Shown here in pieces: positions 24,404 through 37,900 of a stretch of 64,000 nt of DNA; within the stretch, counting starts at the first letter, position 1; the number at the start of each line of letters is the position of its first letter. Both the position numbers and the translations under genes were made by a program. The notes under the pieces are model-generated. The model was given only the letters and a program-made list of their open reading frames with translations, had not been told where the DNA came from and made no database searches. Origin of the DNA: Strigamia acuminata (Eukaryota > Arthropoda > Chilopoda > Geophilomorpha > Linotaeniidae); NCBI GenBank assembly GCA_949358305.1, contig OX442314.1, positions 23,677,060 to 23,741,059 of the forward strand, in the 5' to 3' direction.

Positions 24404-25783
24404 TGCCGTTCATCCTCTGGTGAGAACACCGAAAAGTGCTAGAATTTTTAGTAAAGTAAATGGAAAAATAGACAAACATTCGTTTTATTTATATTTACAA
24501 CGAGCAGCAGAAAAATAATGATGAGATTTCGGACGTTTTAAGCGATTTTTGCACGAAAGTGCACATCCTTAGAGGCGAAAGATTACCGACACGAGAAATT
24601 GCGCCGTCTGGTGTGGAATCTGGTGCGAGAATTTCCAAGATTGGCTTAATTCAATTTGGCGTGAAATTGAAAAATATTTGCCTCGACCCGAACCCCGAGG
24701 AATCCCAAGATATCAGCTAACGTAAGTAAATAAATTAATTTAAAACCAGAAAAGCTGTGAAGCCAGGTCAAGAAAGCTAGCGCCTTTTTAAAGCACAGCA
24801 GATCACACCACTGGTCAAGCAAGGTGAACTCACATCTTACGAAAGTGCCAACCCTTTCCTTTATTTCTGAACGGAGTTTCAGTTTTTGTCACAGAGTTGT
24901 TGGTATTCTGTTGTTGTTTGTTGTTCTTTTATTGCGAGATTGTTTGGGTTGGTTGTGGAGGATTTTCTTGTTTTGTTTTTGGTTTGGGCCTTGAGCGTAT
25001 TGGTGTTGCGGTCGGATGGTTGATCGTATCGGACAAGTGACCAACCTCTTGAGCTATCAATTCGATTAAGGACTGCACTGCCATCTTGCTGCAGCATTCT
25101 ATGGAGAATTGTTGAGACTGTTTAATAGCACCGCGTCACAATCAGAACACAAACACAGAAATATTTATGACAATCGTAGTTAAAATGAAAGCACATTTTG
25201 ATTAGACTATTCTAAATTAAACCGAGTCCAATCGTGATGAGTGGTTAAACTTTTTATGATGATTATCATGTCAGATTGGATCTCCGGTGCCAATTTTCGT
25301 GAAGAAAACATGGGGAAACTTACAGAATGGTTGCAAACGCTTCCGCTCAAGAACTAATCTACTAGTGATACTAATCAACTTGCTTGTTGCTCAGTTTCCA
25401 CCTCTCAGCCAAGGCTTGGGCAGTGCCCAGCTGCAGTCAATGAAAGAATAATTTAAGTTTAGGTTTTAGATGTTGTCTTTTAAAGTAGTTTGTGTTTATT
25501 TCCGAAATTTCGGGCCATGCATAGTGAGATTTATGACCGGCATTGGAATGGCCTGAGTCGACTAAAAACCTTAGACATTGTTTGCTACCAGTATACCACA
25601 TCATTATATTTATATAAAACAACTATTGTGATTACGCTGAATGGATTATCTCTGTTCCATTGATGTTAACCCATTTGTGTCATTGAATTATCAATTTATC
25701 ATTGATTAACATACGGTCAGTGCATTTCAAACTTTTCACTGATTCCGCGATTTAACACTATCTAGATTGATCTAACATTTATT

Positions 25784-25942
25784 GGCTTATTGACAGTATT
25801 CAATAACTCAGTAATCATCGCAGTTTACATAGACGATCTGATTATAATAACCGAAAACCCGGAAACAACGAAGAAGATCGAATCCGACTTAAACAACAAA
25901 TTCAAAATGAAGGACATTGGGCTACTAAAAGACTACCGGTAG
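25784..25942 (+). pseudogene. Ty1/copia reverse transcriptase remnant
   Basis: The frame reads VIIAVYIDDLIIITENPE, then a lysine-rich helix and NNKFKMKDIGLLKDYR, before a TAG. The YIDD catalytic box, the two hydrophobic strands around it and the downstream F-x-MKDIG-x-L phrase are diagnostic of copia-type reverse transcriptase. Only about 50 residues remain, with no other pol parts nearby, so this is a dead fragment. A further open frame at 26048-26227 (EEKGWRPRLVRDQQVNKSQ and onward) may belong to the same debris. Confidence 0.7.
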
Positions 25943-26227
25943 TATTAAATAATTTTATCGACTACATTTTATACTACGTACAAATTTGCTTTAGTAAGAA
26001 TATCTTCACTGACTTGAAAATTAATTAAATATTTTAAACTGCTTGCAGAAGAAAAAGGTTGGAGACCTCGACTCGTGCGAGATCAGCAGGTTAATAAGAG
26101 CCAAATGAAGGTCTGTGAGAAGTATCTCGCCAACCGTTTTCCTTTGAAACCAAAGATTTGCATTCCAGCATTTGCCTGTCTAAGGTATTTGCGCGACAAG
26201 AAGGTGCTGAGTCTTTTTATTTTCTAA

Positions 26228-28952
26228 ATTGCTGAGTGCAGTAAAATGGAAAGCGAAACCATGTACACGTAATTTGCAGCCCGTTTCTTGCGATATAAAC
26301 AAGAGTAATTCGTTATTAACTTTAAAACTTGGAACTCGCCTGACATTTGACTTTATACCCATAATGCTCTGTAGTGCTATCGATTATCTCAAGCCGTGAA
26401 TCACGTGACCATCCTTTTCGCGTGCACACGAAAGCGTGTTTCATTCACCATTAGAACATGCGACGAGCAGCTGTTTCACTTTCACCTGGATAACCTTGGC
26501 TCAGGTACAGCCATCAACATGGCTTCTTACAACTCAGGAATTACTTCTGCAGGTAAAAACTAATCACGTAAAGCTACACTTGTGTTGCAATATGTCTGAA
26601 ACAAATGTTGGGAGGTTATTAGAAAAGTTTTGACGCTATAGGTAGACAATTTTAAAATTGATTTAAACTTTTTTTCGGGAAGGATTGTCATTCTTTGTGG
26701 CAAATTATTAATTTTTTGAGGACTATGCCGTCACGGGGGAAGAGATAACTGTCAATAATTGAGCATATTTTATATTTTATATATATTTTTTTTACCCGTT
26801 TTCCTTTTTCAACCAAAATTTCGTTTTAAAATGAGGTTTGACTGACAGTTATTGCATCAAATTTATATGACCTCAACTACTTTCGCCCGTTTCCATGCAC
26901 TTTTTGCGAGTCTTGTCGCTTGACATATTTAATTTGCTCTCAAAATTTTGGAAATTAAGTTTGGAAATGCAAGCAGAAATTTTTTTAAAGCAAAATTTAA
27001 TCCATGAATTAAAAAAAATTATTTTTTTTTTTGCTTTTAAAGTAGTTATTTTTGGAAGGAAAAAATAATATTTTCTAAAGCCTTTTAAGTGTAGCTTACA
27101 TTAAAACCACTTGTGCAATCATTTTTCAGTCAGATGTTTATGATGAAAAAAAAAAAAAAAAGATTTCACCACCCACCATTTGTAAATTAGATCCCAATTC
27201 ACTTGAAAAGCCAGAAAAAATGACAACTTGTTGTCATATTTGTACCCAATCTCATCTATTTATGTATGGTTTCTATGGAAACTTGTATACACTGCATCTT
27301 ATGTTACTGACCCATTTGTATTTATGTAGCTTTGACGTCATCAATCACTCGTGTATCACACAGATCAAGATACGTTTTGTTGAAAGAAAACCCATTTGTC
27401 TTCTTACAACGGGCGTTACTGCGTTTTTTTTTACTTCGTATTGAGGAAAAAATTAGATTTCTATGCAGGACGAATCATCTTTTATCTCTGCATTTTGCAT
27501 CTGAAGTGAAAGCATTTGAATTTCTTTTTTTTGAAAAAAAAATCTAACCATTTCCGTGACAGATTTCCATTTTAGTAGAGAAAACGTGCTTTTTCAATAA
27601 TTCAATAGATTTTCGGTAAGTGAAGTGGGATTTTAAAACAAAAATGCAAAAGTTTGTTGAATTTCGTGATTTTGTTTATGGTCAACATTTGCTATTTGCA
27701 CAATGGAGACGAAGCGCACGCAGTGAATTAAAGTTTATGTCTGTGGTATACATTAGTTAAAAACGGAATGTACTTGATAAAAATGGCTGCAATTATAACC
27801 AACATTCTTCGTGTTCATTTCATTCTGCTTCAGTCGAGGTCATGAGCTTACCCAGTCAACAACGTTTTTTTTTATTATTTTAATTTTGAGTATGGACTAA
27901 ACTTTTTAATAGTCTCATTTCACGTGATAGTTTTGGTGTAAAACGTTAACTGCGCTTTATTTTATTTGCTAGTTTATACAAGTTCTTGGTAATTTAAATG
28001 GGCCCATCAAACGCTTCTACTGCATTCGGATGGATCACGCTGTAATGTGAAAATAGCTACATCTGGTGATCCTGTTATAAGTATTTTACGATTGTCATGA
28101 AAGACTTAGAGGAGTAGTTTATAAGTCATACATGCGCTCGTAATAAAATAACTAAACGCATGTACGAAAAATAAGGTCTGTACTTGTAGACAGTCCATTT
28201 ACAGAATTAGAATTATTTTATCTTTGCTCGTTAAAATACAGCCAAAGTTTGTTGTGATTTAGGAATTCCTAACGGGAGTTTGAACGCAGATAGTGCAAAT
28301 TGCATTGACGATTGACACGAAGCACTGCCGTTAGCAACCAGGGAAAACTTACATCTGGGACTATTTTTGTCTAATCGACGAACAAAGATAACTTTAATTT
28401 TCTGTTATCTAGACAAAATGTCAACAACAAACATTATTTTGTATAATGGTCACTTATTAGCGACCGTAATTAGTAAAGATGCTGCTCAAATGTAAATCTA
28501 AAATGGTAGTAAACGCAAAAGATAAACAATTACTTCTCAAATTACAGTTAACAACAAAATGTGTTTCTCGTGTTTCGTTTTATTTAATTGAGTTCTCTTC
28601 CGTAGACAAAACAAAAACAAAACAAAAAACAAGTTTAATTTTTGTACTTTTAAGTGCTGTGTATTTCAGCTGACACGAGAAACGAAACAAGGTTAAAACG
28701 CGTTTTGATGTGTTTCTTTCCCCATCTCCATCACCAGCTTGCTTAATTATTTGCAACCTCCTTTTAAACTCAAAATTCCTAATTTACCTCCAAAACAATT
28801 TATTTTGGCAATTAAAAACAGATACAGAGCTCGTTAATTTCAATCGTAAACTTTTACCGGATGAGACGAGAGTGTAGAAATTTATTTTTGAACACACCTT
28901 GAAACGATGTAAAGATTTTTTTTCTTTTCTATTCCTTAACGCATGCGCATAG
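26228..28952. other. Stretch with no supported gene
   Basis: AT-rich sequence with only short open frames. Upstream exons of the FNDC4/5-like gene, including its signal-peptide exon, should lie somewhere upstream of 28953, but I could not identify one here with confidence. Confidence 0.4.
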
Positions 28953-31900
28953 GTTCACCTCCAGGCCGACCAGAGAACGTGACAGTAAAGCGCATTTCGC
29001 CATCGACTGTGGTTCTCACGTGGCTGGCGAACGCGGATGAAAACGCTCGTTACGAAATCTCGTACAAACCTGTGAAGGCCAGGTAAGATCGCATATCTTT
29101 GAATTGAATTTGCAAATCACTGTTTGCCATCAAAAGTGCGTGATGCGTTTGGTGCTTGATAGTGCGTGGAACCCGTCCCAATTGGACTGTTTTACATTTA
29201 TCTCATTTGCATCTGATCGGAAAGCAGTTTTTGTTTCTACTTCGAGGGTCTTTATAGAGCTTTGTAAATTTACCACATTCTTTTTGGAATCACGATAGAC
29301 AAAATAAAAAATTATTTGGAAGTACAACTTTGCAGTTTTTATAAAGAAAACTAACAGTGGTGTTATAAATAATTAAGTTATTAGCAAAACAAGAAAAATA
29401 ATCAATGTGTACGCTATTTACCGCGAGGTTTGTTTTGTTTTGCTGAGGTATTGAGCCGAGCTGAGCGGAATGTTTTGTTTTGGACTAAATCGAAAATGTT
29501 CATAAATAATTTAGCTAGTAGTTCCTGCATGATACGAATGATAAGTTTAATGGAGTTTGAATTACGTATCATTTATTCAATGGCATATATATGAATTTAT
29601 ATCGCAATTATATACTTGTGGTACAGTATTATTTATTATAAGTGTAAAAAACGAGACATCTAATATTAATAAGCCGTTATTGGTTGAATTTAGGGGAATG
29701 GAAGTAGATAAATATCTGTGAAGTTTAAAAATTTAAAGCTAGAAAGAAATAAAAATCAAACGACTACGGTAAGAAAATTTAAATTTCTTTATTCTATCCG
29801 ACATTTCATATTCTTGAAATAAAAAACCAATAAACTAGATAAGATTTCGCAGAACAAAATTGAATTTTTTTTAATTTGATTTCATTTTTCATTTTAATTC
29901 CAAAAAAGTTTTTATATATTTTTGTTTGTTTTGTGTAAAACCAAAATCAAATCGTTTTGCCCACGTGAAAAATCCATACATGGTTGAAAGTGAATAAATT
30001 ACTTCGCTTTGTCACAATTAAAAGAAAGGAAAAGAAAAAAAAAGTGAATAAATGAAGAAATGTGATTTGATTCACGTTGAACTAAACAAAGATCAATGAT
30101 CCATTCCACTGGTCAACCAGAATGAAATGATAGCAGCAGACAATCCATTTGTCTCACTAAATTCTTCTTGAGATGATTATTGATGACACATGCTGTAAAC
30201 TTCATTTCAAGACATTTCAGCATGTGCTTTGGACACGTGATTAATTAACTTTTAAGGGCGTCATTAGCCCCAGGTACCTCTGGGAAGCAAATCCAATTAT
30301 TACTTTATAAGGTAAAGCAAAGAAGTAAAAGAAGAAAAAAAACCCGATGGATGAGACAGCCGATATTCCGTTATCATTTATTAAAAGCAAAATCCTCAAT
30401 TATTTACGTGTTTTTTTTTATATGGCCGAATTGAATTCCAATTTCTGGGTAAAACTATGAAATAATATAAAATAAAAGAACAAAACTTTCCCGTTTTATT
30501 AACCAACATTAAAAATTAAAGATGGTGGCGTTATTAATAGAGAGCAGGCTAAATTGAGTTATATATATCTCACGTTTCTGCACCATATTTGCTTTTGTTA
30601 TTCTTTGTTTATGGTTTCCCACATTTACAATGAGACTTTTATAGTTTTATGTTACATCCCGGTGGGAAAATTGCAATAACTCACCTGATTACATTCAAAT
30701 TTATATTTCTATAGTTGAATTTTTAGCCTTTTCTCTATCATGACATTGATTTAGTGTAGGCTGTGGTGAATAGAACAATTCAGCCGAGTTTATATCAAAA
30801 TATTTAGCAATTTTTTTGGTGTTAAGAACAAAACAAACACAGCACTAGGCACATGTCAAACTTTAATGGCAACGATCCACTCGTTCTTTGATGCTTATTT
30901 CCGGTTTCTCCTTAAAGCATTATTCTGCTCGTACTCTTGCAACCGCCGTCAAAACAAACCGTGGGTGTTTTTCCTGAGTGCAATCAGCACGGGCCATAAA
31001 AAAAAGCCAAATGTCTCAGTGTTATATGCCTATTTTTTTTCATGGCTATTTCTAACATTCAGGTTTTATCCTCGCAGTCAGAAACCTGACGTAGTAAAAT
31101 AAATAACTAAAAGAAATAATACCAGATTTAATAAAAATCTTTATTTGTCCATAAAACTTCTTTATTCCTTGAAACTTCGTGTTATGACATCTCGAAACGT
31201 GGATTGAAACTAAATATCACAGTTTGTAGAAATAGGCTGCATCGATTATAGGAGGGTACTGACTTTCTCGACCTTTCCTGAGGTACACTAATCAGCGGCT
31301 ACTGATCAATATTTTGTATGTTAGGCTTATATTTCAGAGTATCGGAGGTTGCAAGGTTGCGGAAAATAATTTCTTTGGAGGAGTTTATTATTTTGGAAAA
31401 AGTTATTCACATTTTATTCTTCGTGGTTGTGCTACTGTATCTTCACGCTTGTTCTGTTAATAAGAACAAATATAGAGAATTGTATTGCGGGCTTATGACC
31501 TAAGAACAGCGGAGTAATTTAGCAGAAGGCAAAAGCGCAGCTTGTAATTCATTGAGGCGTAATGGCAGGCGGAGATTACTTTCACAAGCTTCTTGGAGAG
31601 CACGAGCTCTCTAATTAAGTACCTTAGAAATAGTACACAGTCAAATTCAAAATAAGAAGAGTAAATATTTAACTTTTATTCTATTTATATTTCATGATGT
31701 TATGCTGCAACTCGCAAATTATTTAATGAACATTTAGTATCATTAAATTAAAATGCGATTCAGGATCAATAGGACTAACTTGTTCATTGACCGCATCTTT
31801 CATCATGCTGCAATTTTTTTTATTAAAGATTTATTGCTAAGAATTTGTTAAAATTTCCAGAGGGAAAAACATGAGAAACATTTTTAAGCTTTTGACAAAT

Positions 31901-34900
31901 TGTAAAATTCTGAAATCAATTTTCTCGTTTCCAGTTACGGATAAAGTGATGAAAATGGAATGAAAATTGGCCAACATTTACGCACATTTTCTTTGCTTTC
32001 AGTGGAGTGAAAGGAGAGGAAATTGTTTGTTTATTATTGTCAGAAAAATCAGATGTTGACTGCTAACTGCTAATTAATATTTTTATGTAATTTCATTTGC
32101 ACATGACCATAGATATAATCCCGTCGAGTAAAACCCTTTGCAATTTAGCCAAAATATTACGGAGCTTTGTAGCAAAGCTCTTCACTCTAAAGGTTCGCTG
32201 CACTGCTCCAAATTTGCAACAACTTCCTGACTTTGCAACTTAAAATCCTAAAATATAAATTTGCAAAAAATTTAATTATCTATCCAGAAACTTAACAATA
32301 CCTAATATCCGAACTACAATTCTCAATTAGTCTCAAACCACAGGCAATCAAGCGAATCAACCTTTCATGATAATTACTAAAACTTTAATTGCAGTTTTGT
32401 AAAGAATTCTATCAACTCATTTTGTTTTATTAAGCTTGAATAAAATTTATCATAAAAATATCACAAATTTTTTATTGCAATTTCTTATCAGTAGGTGGAA
32501 AATTCTCTTTTCACCAACTGCTGCTTCATTTAAATTTTAAATTTCCTGCGAGTTGCTGTAAGAGTTGATTTTTAAACCTTTTAATAATTTGAAATATAGA
32601 CTACGATTTTTCGATAATTTATTTATTTACATAATTATATTTCATTTTGGAAGTGTATAGAGATTTGAAAAAGAAACCCAGTTTAAAATTTCTGCTTACG
32701 AGCGAGTTTTTTCATGCACAAAAAGTCTATTGGCACATTTAGGACGGTTTAGGACATAAAAGTTGGGTTAGATTAGGGAAGGCTGCCATTTTATTCTCCC
32801 CTGGCAGCACACATTGCCATATTTTATTTGTAATCTGATTAATGCAGTAGCCACAACACTAAAGTTATAAAGCACGATAATGCAACATTAAATGGGGTCC
32901 TTTATTGACACTTTTTATAGTTATTCCGCCTGGATTGCACATAAAGTTCATAAAAAGTCTAATATACAGATACGGTATTAGGCTTTTTGTGAACATAATT
33001 TCACTCTAGATACAAAATCGTTATCTTTAGAAGGTATAAGTACCGGTTACCGCATAGAAACGTAAAACATTCGAAATAACATTCCTTAGTCTCACATCTA
33101 TTAATTGAATTTTTATTTTATCGCCAGGCTTTGCATTAATCTTAAATGTGCTGTAGCTTATATCTAAAATTGCTTTCTTTATGAATCATCTAACGTCCAA
33201 AAATCTTTTGAAACGAAAACCTTGAACACGATGATAAAAACTTTTCAAAATCACAACATTATTGAACAATCATCAAAGCCTTTCCTTTAATGTTCTGGAT
33301 TTATTCTCCAAGTCGTTTGACTTTGATTCTAATTTGAATTGCGCGTATCAAATGAAAAATCCGTCTAATCTTCAAGAAAGTCAAGTCTTGCACTGAAATA
33401 AAATCCAGTAGTAAAAAAAAAAAGCTCAGTACTGTGCACTAAATTAAATTGGATGGCTCGCTTTAAAACATTATATCTTGATTAATTAGATCGCAATTAA
33501 CTGTGTTTATATTCTAAATTTAGCTACAAAATTGTGACCGAAGTGGATGCTCGTCAGAAATCGTTCGTACTGGAGAGGTTACTGCCGACAGCTTTGTACC
33601 AAGTTCACATAACAACTATTAATGATGATGGAAGAAGTAACCAGAGTCAAACTATTATTTTTGATACGTCACAGGGTTCAAGTAAGTGGTGTTGTTCTTT
33701 TGCTTATGTGATGATTAGGCAAATGTTGGAATGAATCGCCCTTTTTCGAGTTGTTCATGCATGCGAAGCAGCGCTCGTGATTTGTATACTCATGCTCTCG
33801 AGTCCAGTGGGCAATTGTCCAAGTTCATTCCCCAAGAGATTATAGAATTACGCTACCTGAATTTCTATTTGCCTGTAATCTTTTTTAAAACCACGTAAAT
33901 CATTGATTATTCAAGCGAAAAGGCAAAAGAAATACAGATATGAAATTGTCTCGTTATTTCACCAGGCTGAAGTTGGCACAACATTACATTCGCGATAGTC
34001 TACAGCAGGGATCGGCAAATAATTTTAAGTGGGGTCCGAATACTATTGAAAATTTTTATCGAGGTCCAGAAAAAAACACTTAAAAACGAAATAAACCCCC
34101 CAATAAACACACACAACCCAAAAAATACCAGGAAAATACAGGAAAAACAAGAAAAAACACCGAAAACCAAAGAAACCGCGGTCCAAGTTTCGACCTTCCG
34201 CCTATTTCCGACGGCTGGTCTACAGCCTGCAAGAGTTACGTGTCTGTGCTTTTAAACAAAGCAAAGGGACCCTCTTGACAACATGCTGACCAATTTTTAG
34301 AAAATTCCAAGGTATAGATTTTGAGAAACTTAGATATTGGTCTGTTTGTAGACTATCGCGAATGTAATGTTGTGCCAACTTCAGCCTGGTTGTTACTTCG
34401 TACAAATGCTGGTTGAAATATTAAAGAGATTAAGATAAAAATTCTTTCTCAATATATTCAGTGATAAACATGCTGAATAAAATAAAAGTGTGTCCACAAT
34501 TTTTGCTTTCATTGCTGTTTGGAAAACAAAAAATAAATAAATAAATAAATGATTGTACTTCACAAACTGGGAAATGGGATTTTTTTCTAAAGGATTTTTC
34601 GAATGTATTATTAAATTTTGGTTGACATATTTAGTTTCCCACATGGCACAACAACAACTATATATAGGTGTGAACTTTATTTTTTTGTTATTTATTTAAG
34701 TCTGCGGCACGCAATATTAGTTGATAGAACTTTATGAGTGTATATTGCCCCATAGATTGACTCAACCTTCTGAACGTGTTTATCTTATTCCACCTGCAGT
34801 ATATTCTGCTATCATCAAATATTTGTGCCAAGTTTTTATTTGGAACAACAGTTTGCTACAATCTAAATTTAAATTTGTTTAGGCATTTCTGCATTGTACG

Positions 34901-37900
34901 ACCGGAATTGTTTTCCCCTTTAATTATTTCGACTCGTCAGCGACTAAACGACAAATTATTTTATCAACGGCGTAATCGCGGTAGATATTTTAAGAAAATG
35001 AGATTTCTCGTCATATAATCCACGGCTGCTTTTACGACTCTCATTTTCTTTCGTCACTGCATTATTGATCAGCAATTACCGAAAGGAAGTTGAATACATT
35101 GATTTAGTTTCCCGCCCAACTCAATCACGCTCTCCATTATTGAATAGACACAGACCAAACCAAGTTATATATTTAATAATAACTTTTCTAAACAAAATCA
35201 ATTCAGAAAACAACAAATTTTAAACTTGGCTTTGCGCCAATTTCAAGAAAAAAAATCAAAAAAAAAAAACACAACCATCACACTTCAGTGTCATCATTCA
35301 CTTAATTGAAAATGTTGCATTTTCGGAAGCAATTAAACCTGATTAAACGACATCTTAATGGGGTAATTAACTGTAAAATTCCCCATTACATCGTCAATAT
35401 CCTCAAGGACGTATCAACTCATTGATAAATATAAAACAACTTGTTAAACTATCAAGTTTTCTATCAGTTTTTTTAACGTTTCCACAAAATAAAAATAAAA
35501 AAACACTTCTGGGTCACCTTATTTATCGTCTACGGATTAAGTAAAACTTTGCGACGTGTTGACATTTCCACGTGATTATCTTGGAACCCTACTGCGCCTT
35601 ACACGAGTTTCCGTTTAGGAACTTGACACATATATATTGACACCAACAGATAATTAAAGTTTATGTTTGGGTTCTCGAACAAGTATCCAAAGATTAGTTT
35701 GCGTCTTGAAAAAAAAAGTTTTTTAATCTTTTGCGATTCATAATCATTAGTGCACATTTATTCCTTTGTGGGAATTGAGAGTTATGTTTGACATTTTTCA
35801 CAGCATATCTTATCTCTTATAAATAAGTGCCACGAGATCTTGTGGGAATTATGAGACAGATAGAGGCGAGGTTATGGCTACTGTTGATGCGCGTAAGTGA
35901 GTTCACGTTAATCAACTTTTATTACGGAAATGAAGTGATGCTGTGCAGGAAAGTTTGTGTTGGCGGTCAATTTGAGGTTTGCTTCTAAATACAACTAGAA
36001 ATTTTAGGTTTAAACGATTTTATTGATCATCGTTTCCTTTCCAGTGTCATATAATATGCTTTAGATGATTAATTTTTAATATGAACGTTTTAGGCTGATT
36101 GAATTTTTTTCTTCTTTTTCTTTTGTTAATTTTTTAAGACAGAAAATTGAAAAACGCTGAATGATGATCCCAAGTGAGAGCTTGAGAGTTAATAAAAAAG
36201 GAGGGATCAATTGAATAATAATCAATAAAATTTATCACTTGAAAGAACAAGTTCAGTGCCAAACGCTTTTTTCTTCCTCCTCTGCCATTTTACAGAATGT
36301 TGCAAACCAATATTTTTACAAGAAAGATGTGAATCGAATGAAGCCAGATAAGGAAACTCGAATCACACACATATAGGCCTATATATATTTTTTATTTTTT
36401 TTTCTTTTCTTGCGAGATAATTAAATGATTTCAATTGGATGAGTGAAAAGCCTAATGTAATTAGTTTCTAGCCTGATCAATCTTCTTTATTAAGGTTCGT
36501 GTGATCAATGATTGGGTTAGAACGAGGGTAGTGAAGTGGCCATCTTGAGAACTCATTCAACTTGACACTTTTTCACACTTTGTTAGGTTGAAAAGGATTT
36601 ATGAAGAATCAATGATTGAAATGGTTTTAGGTCAATTGTCCGAGAAAGTTTCAGTGTGAGTGTATAAAAGAGTTTGGACTTGAAAACCCGAGCAACAACT
36701 TAATTACATGTCGTGAATGGATTGTACATTATAAATGAATAACTTATGAACTATAAATGTGTTTTCGGGTTCACTATTCAGTGACATTCACAAAACACAA
36801 GAATTATTTGTCAATCAAATTTCCCATGCTATTTTAATGGATTTTTGTTCGCTTTATAAATTCATAGTTTTCACATACTGTTATTAGGGGGTTTCATTAA
36901 TTAAGCAATTTTGTAATTTTGCAACTTTAGCAATTTTGCACTTTTGGATTTGTCACATGGTATCAGTTCCACCAATCATGTGCATAATTGCAAAAACACA
37001 AAACAGAAAAAATACACAAAACACAAAATCAAAGGTAGTTTTGCTATTTTGACAAAATGACAGCAGCTAAGCTCAATCCAAGTGGCCATCACAAATTGTG
37101 ATTAACAATTAGGTGCAAAAACAATTATTTAAATAGTCACATGACTTCCTATCCACCATATTGGGTTTTAGTTATATCCAACCAATTTTAAAATGTGATG
37201 CAAAATAACTAGTTCTATTTGTGTGATGGAACAAAATTTTTTTTAATAAGGTGCATTTTAATAAATATAAGTTTCACAGATTGCACCAGAGCCATTAATT
37301 GAGTTTCCTAGCTGTTATACAGTCATGGATGCATCAGCATATTGATGATATACAAGGATACAAGTTGGCCACTTAGATAGAGCTTGGATGCCTCCATTTT
37401 GTTTTGACTTTCACAAGCCTCAAAATCACTTCTTATCAAAATCACAAAAACTACCTTTTAGATGATTTTGGGATTTTGTGTTTTAGCTCTCTTGTACTTT
37501 AGTGAATGTGAATGTGATTGGTAGAACAGATATCACATGGTAATACTCAAAAATCACAAAATTGTCCAGATCACACAATTGCAAAATTGACTGGGTTAAT
37601 TCAATGTAATCCCATTTTTGGAGGCATCAAAAAATAATGATTTTGTGATTAATGCAAAATCATAAAATTACAAAATCATTCATATAATGAAACCCCCTAT
37701 TATAATTTACTATTAAAGAGGAAATTGTTGTTGGTTTTCTTCATCAGAAAGCATTTTAATTCAAAAACTTTTAAATTACTTTTTGTTTTTTTTTTGGTTT
37801 CTGTTGTTGGCACTGTTAGGACTTCATTATGTTATTGATTCACACTGCAAATTTCATTTCAACGCTTAATTATTATTTTTTCCTCGAAAAGTGTGTAATA

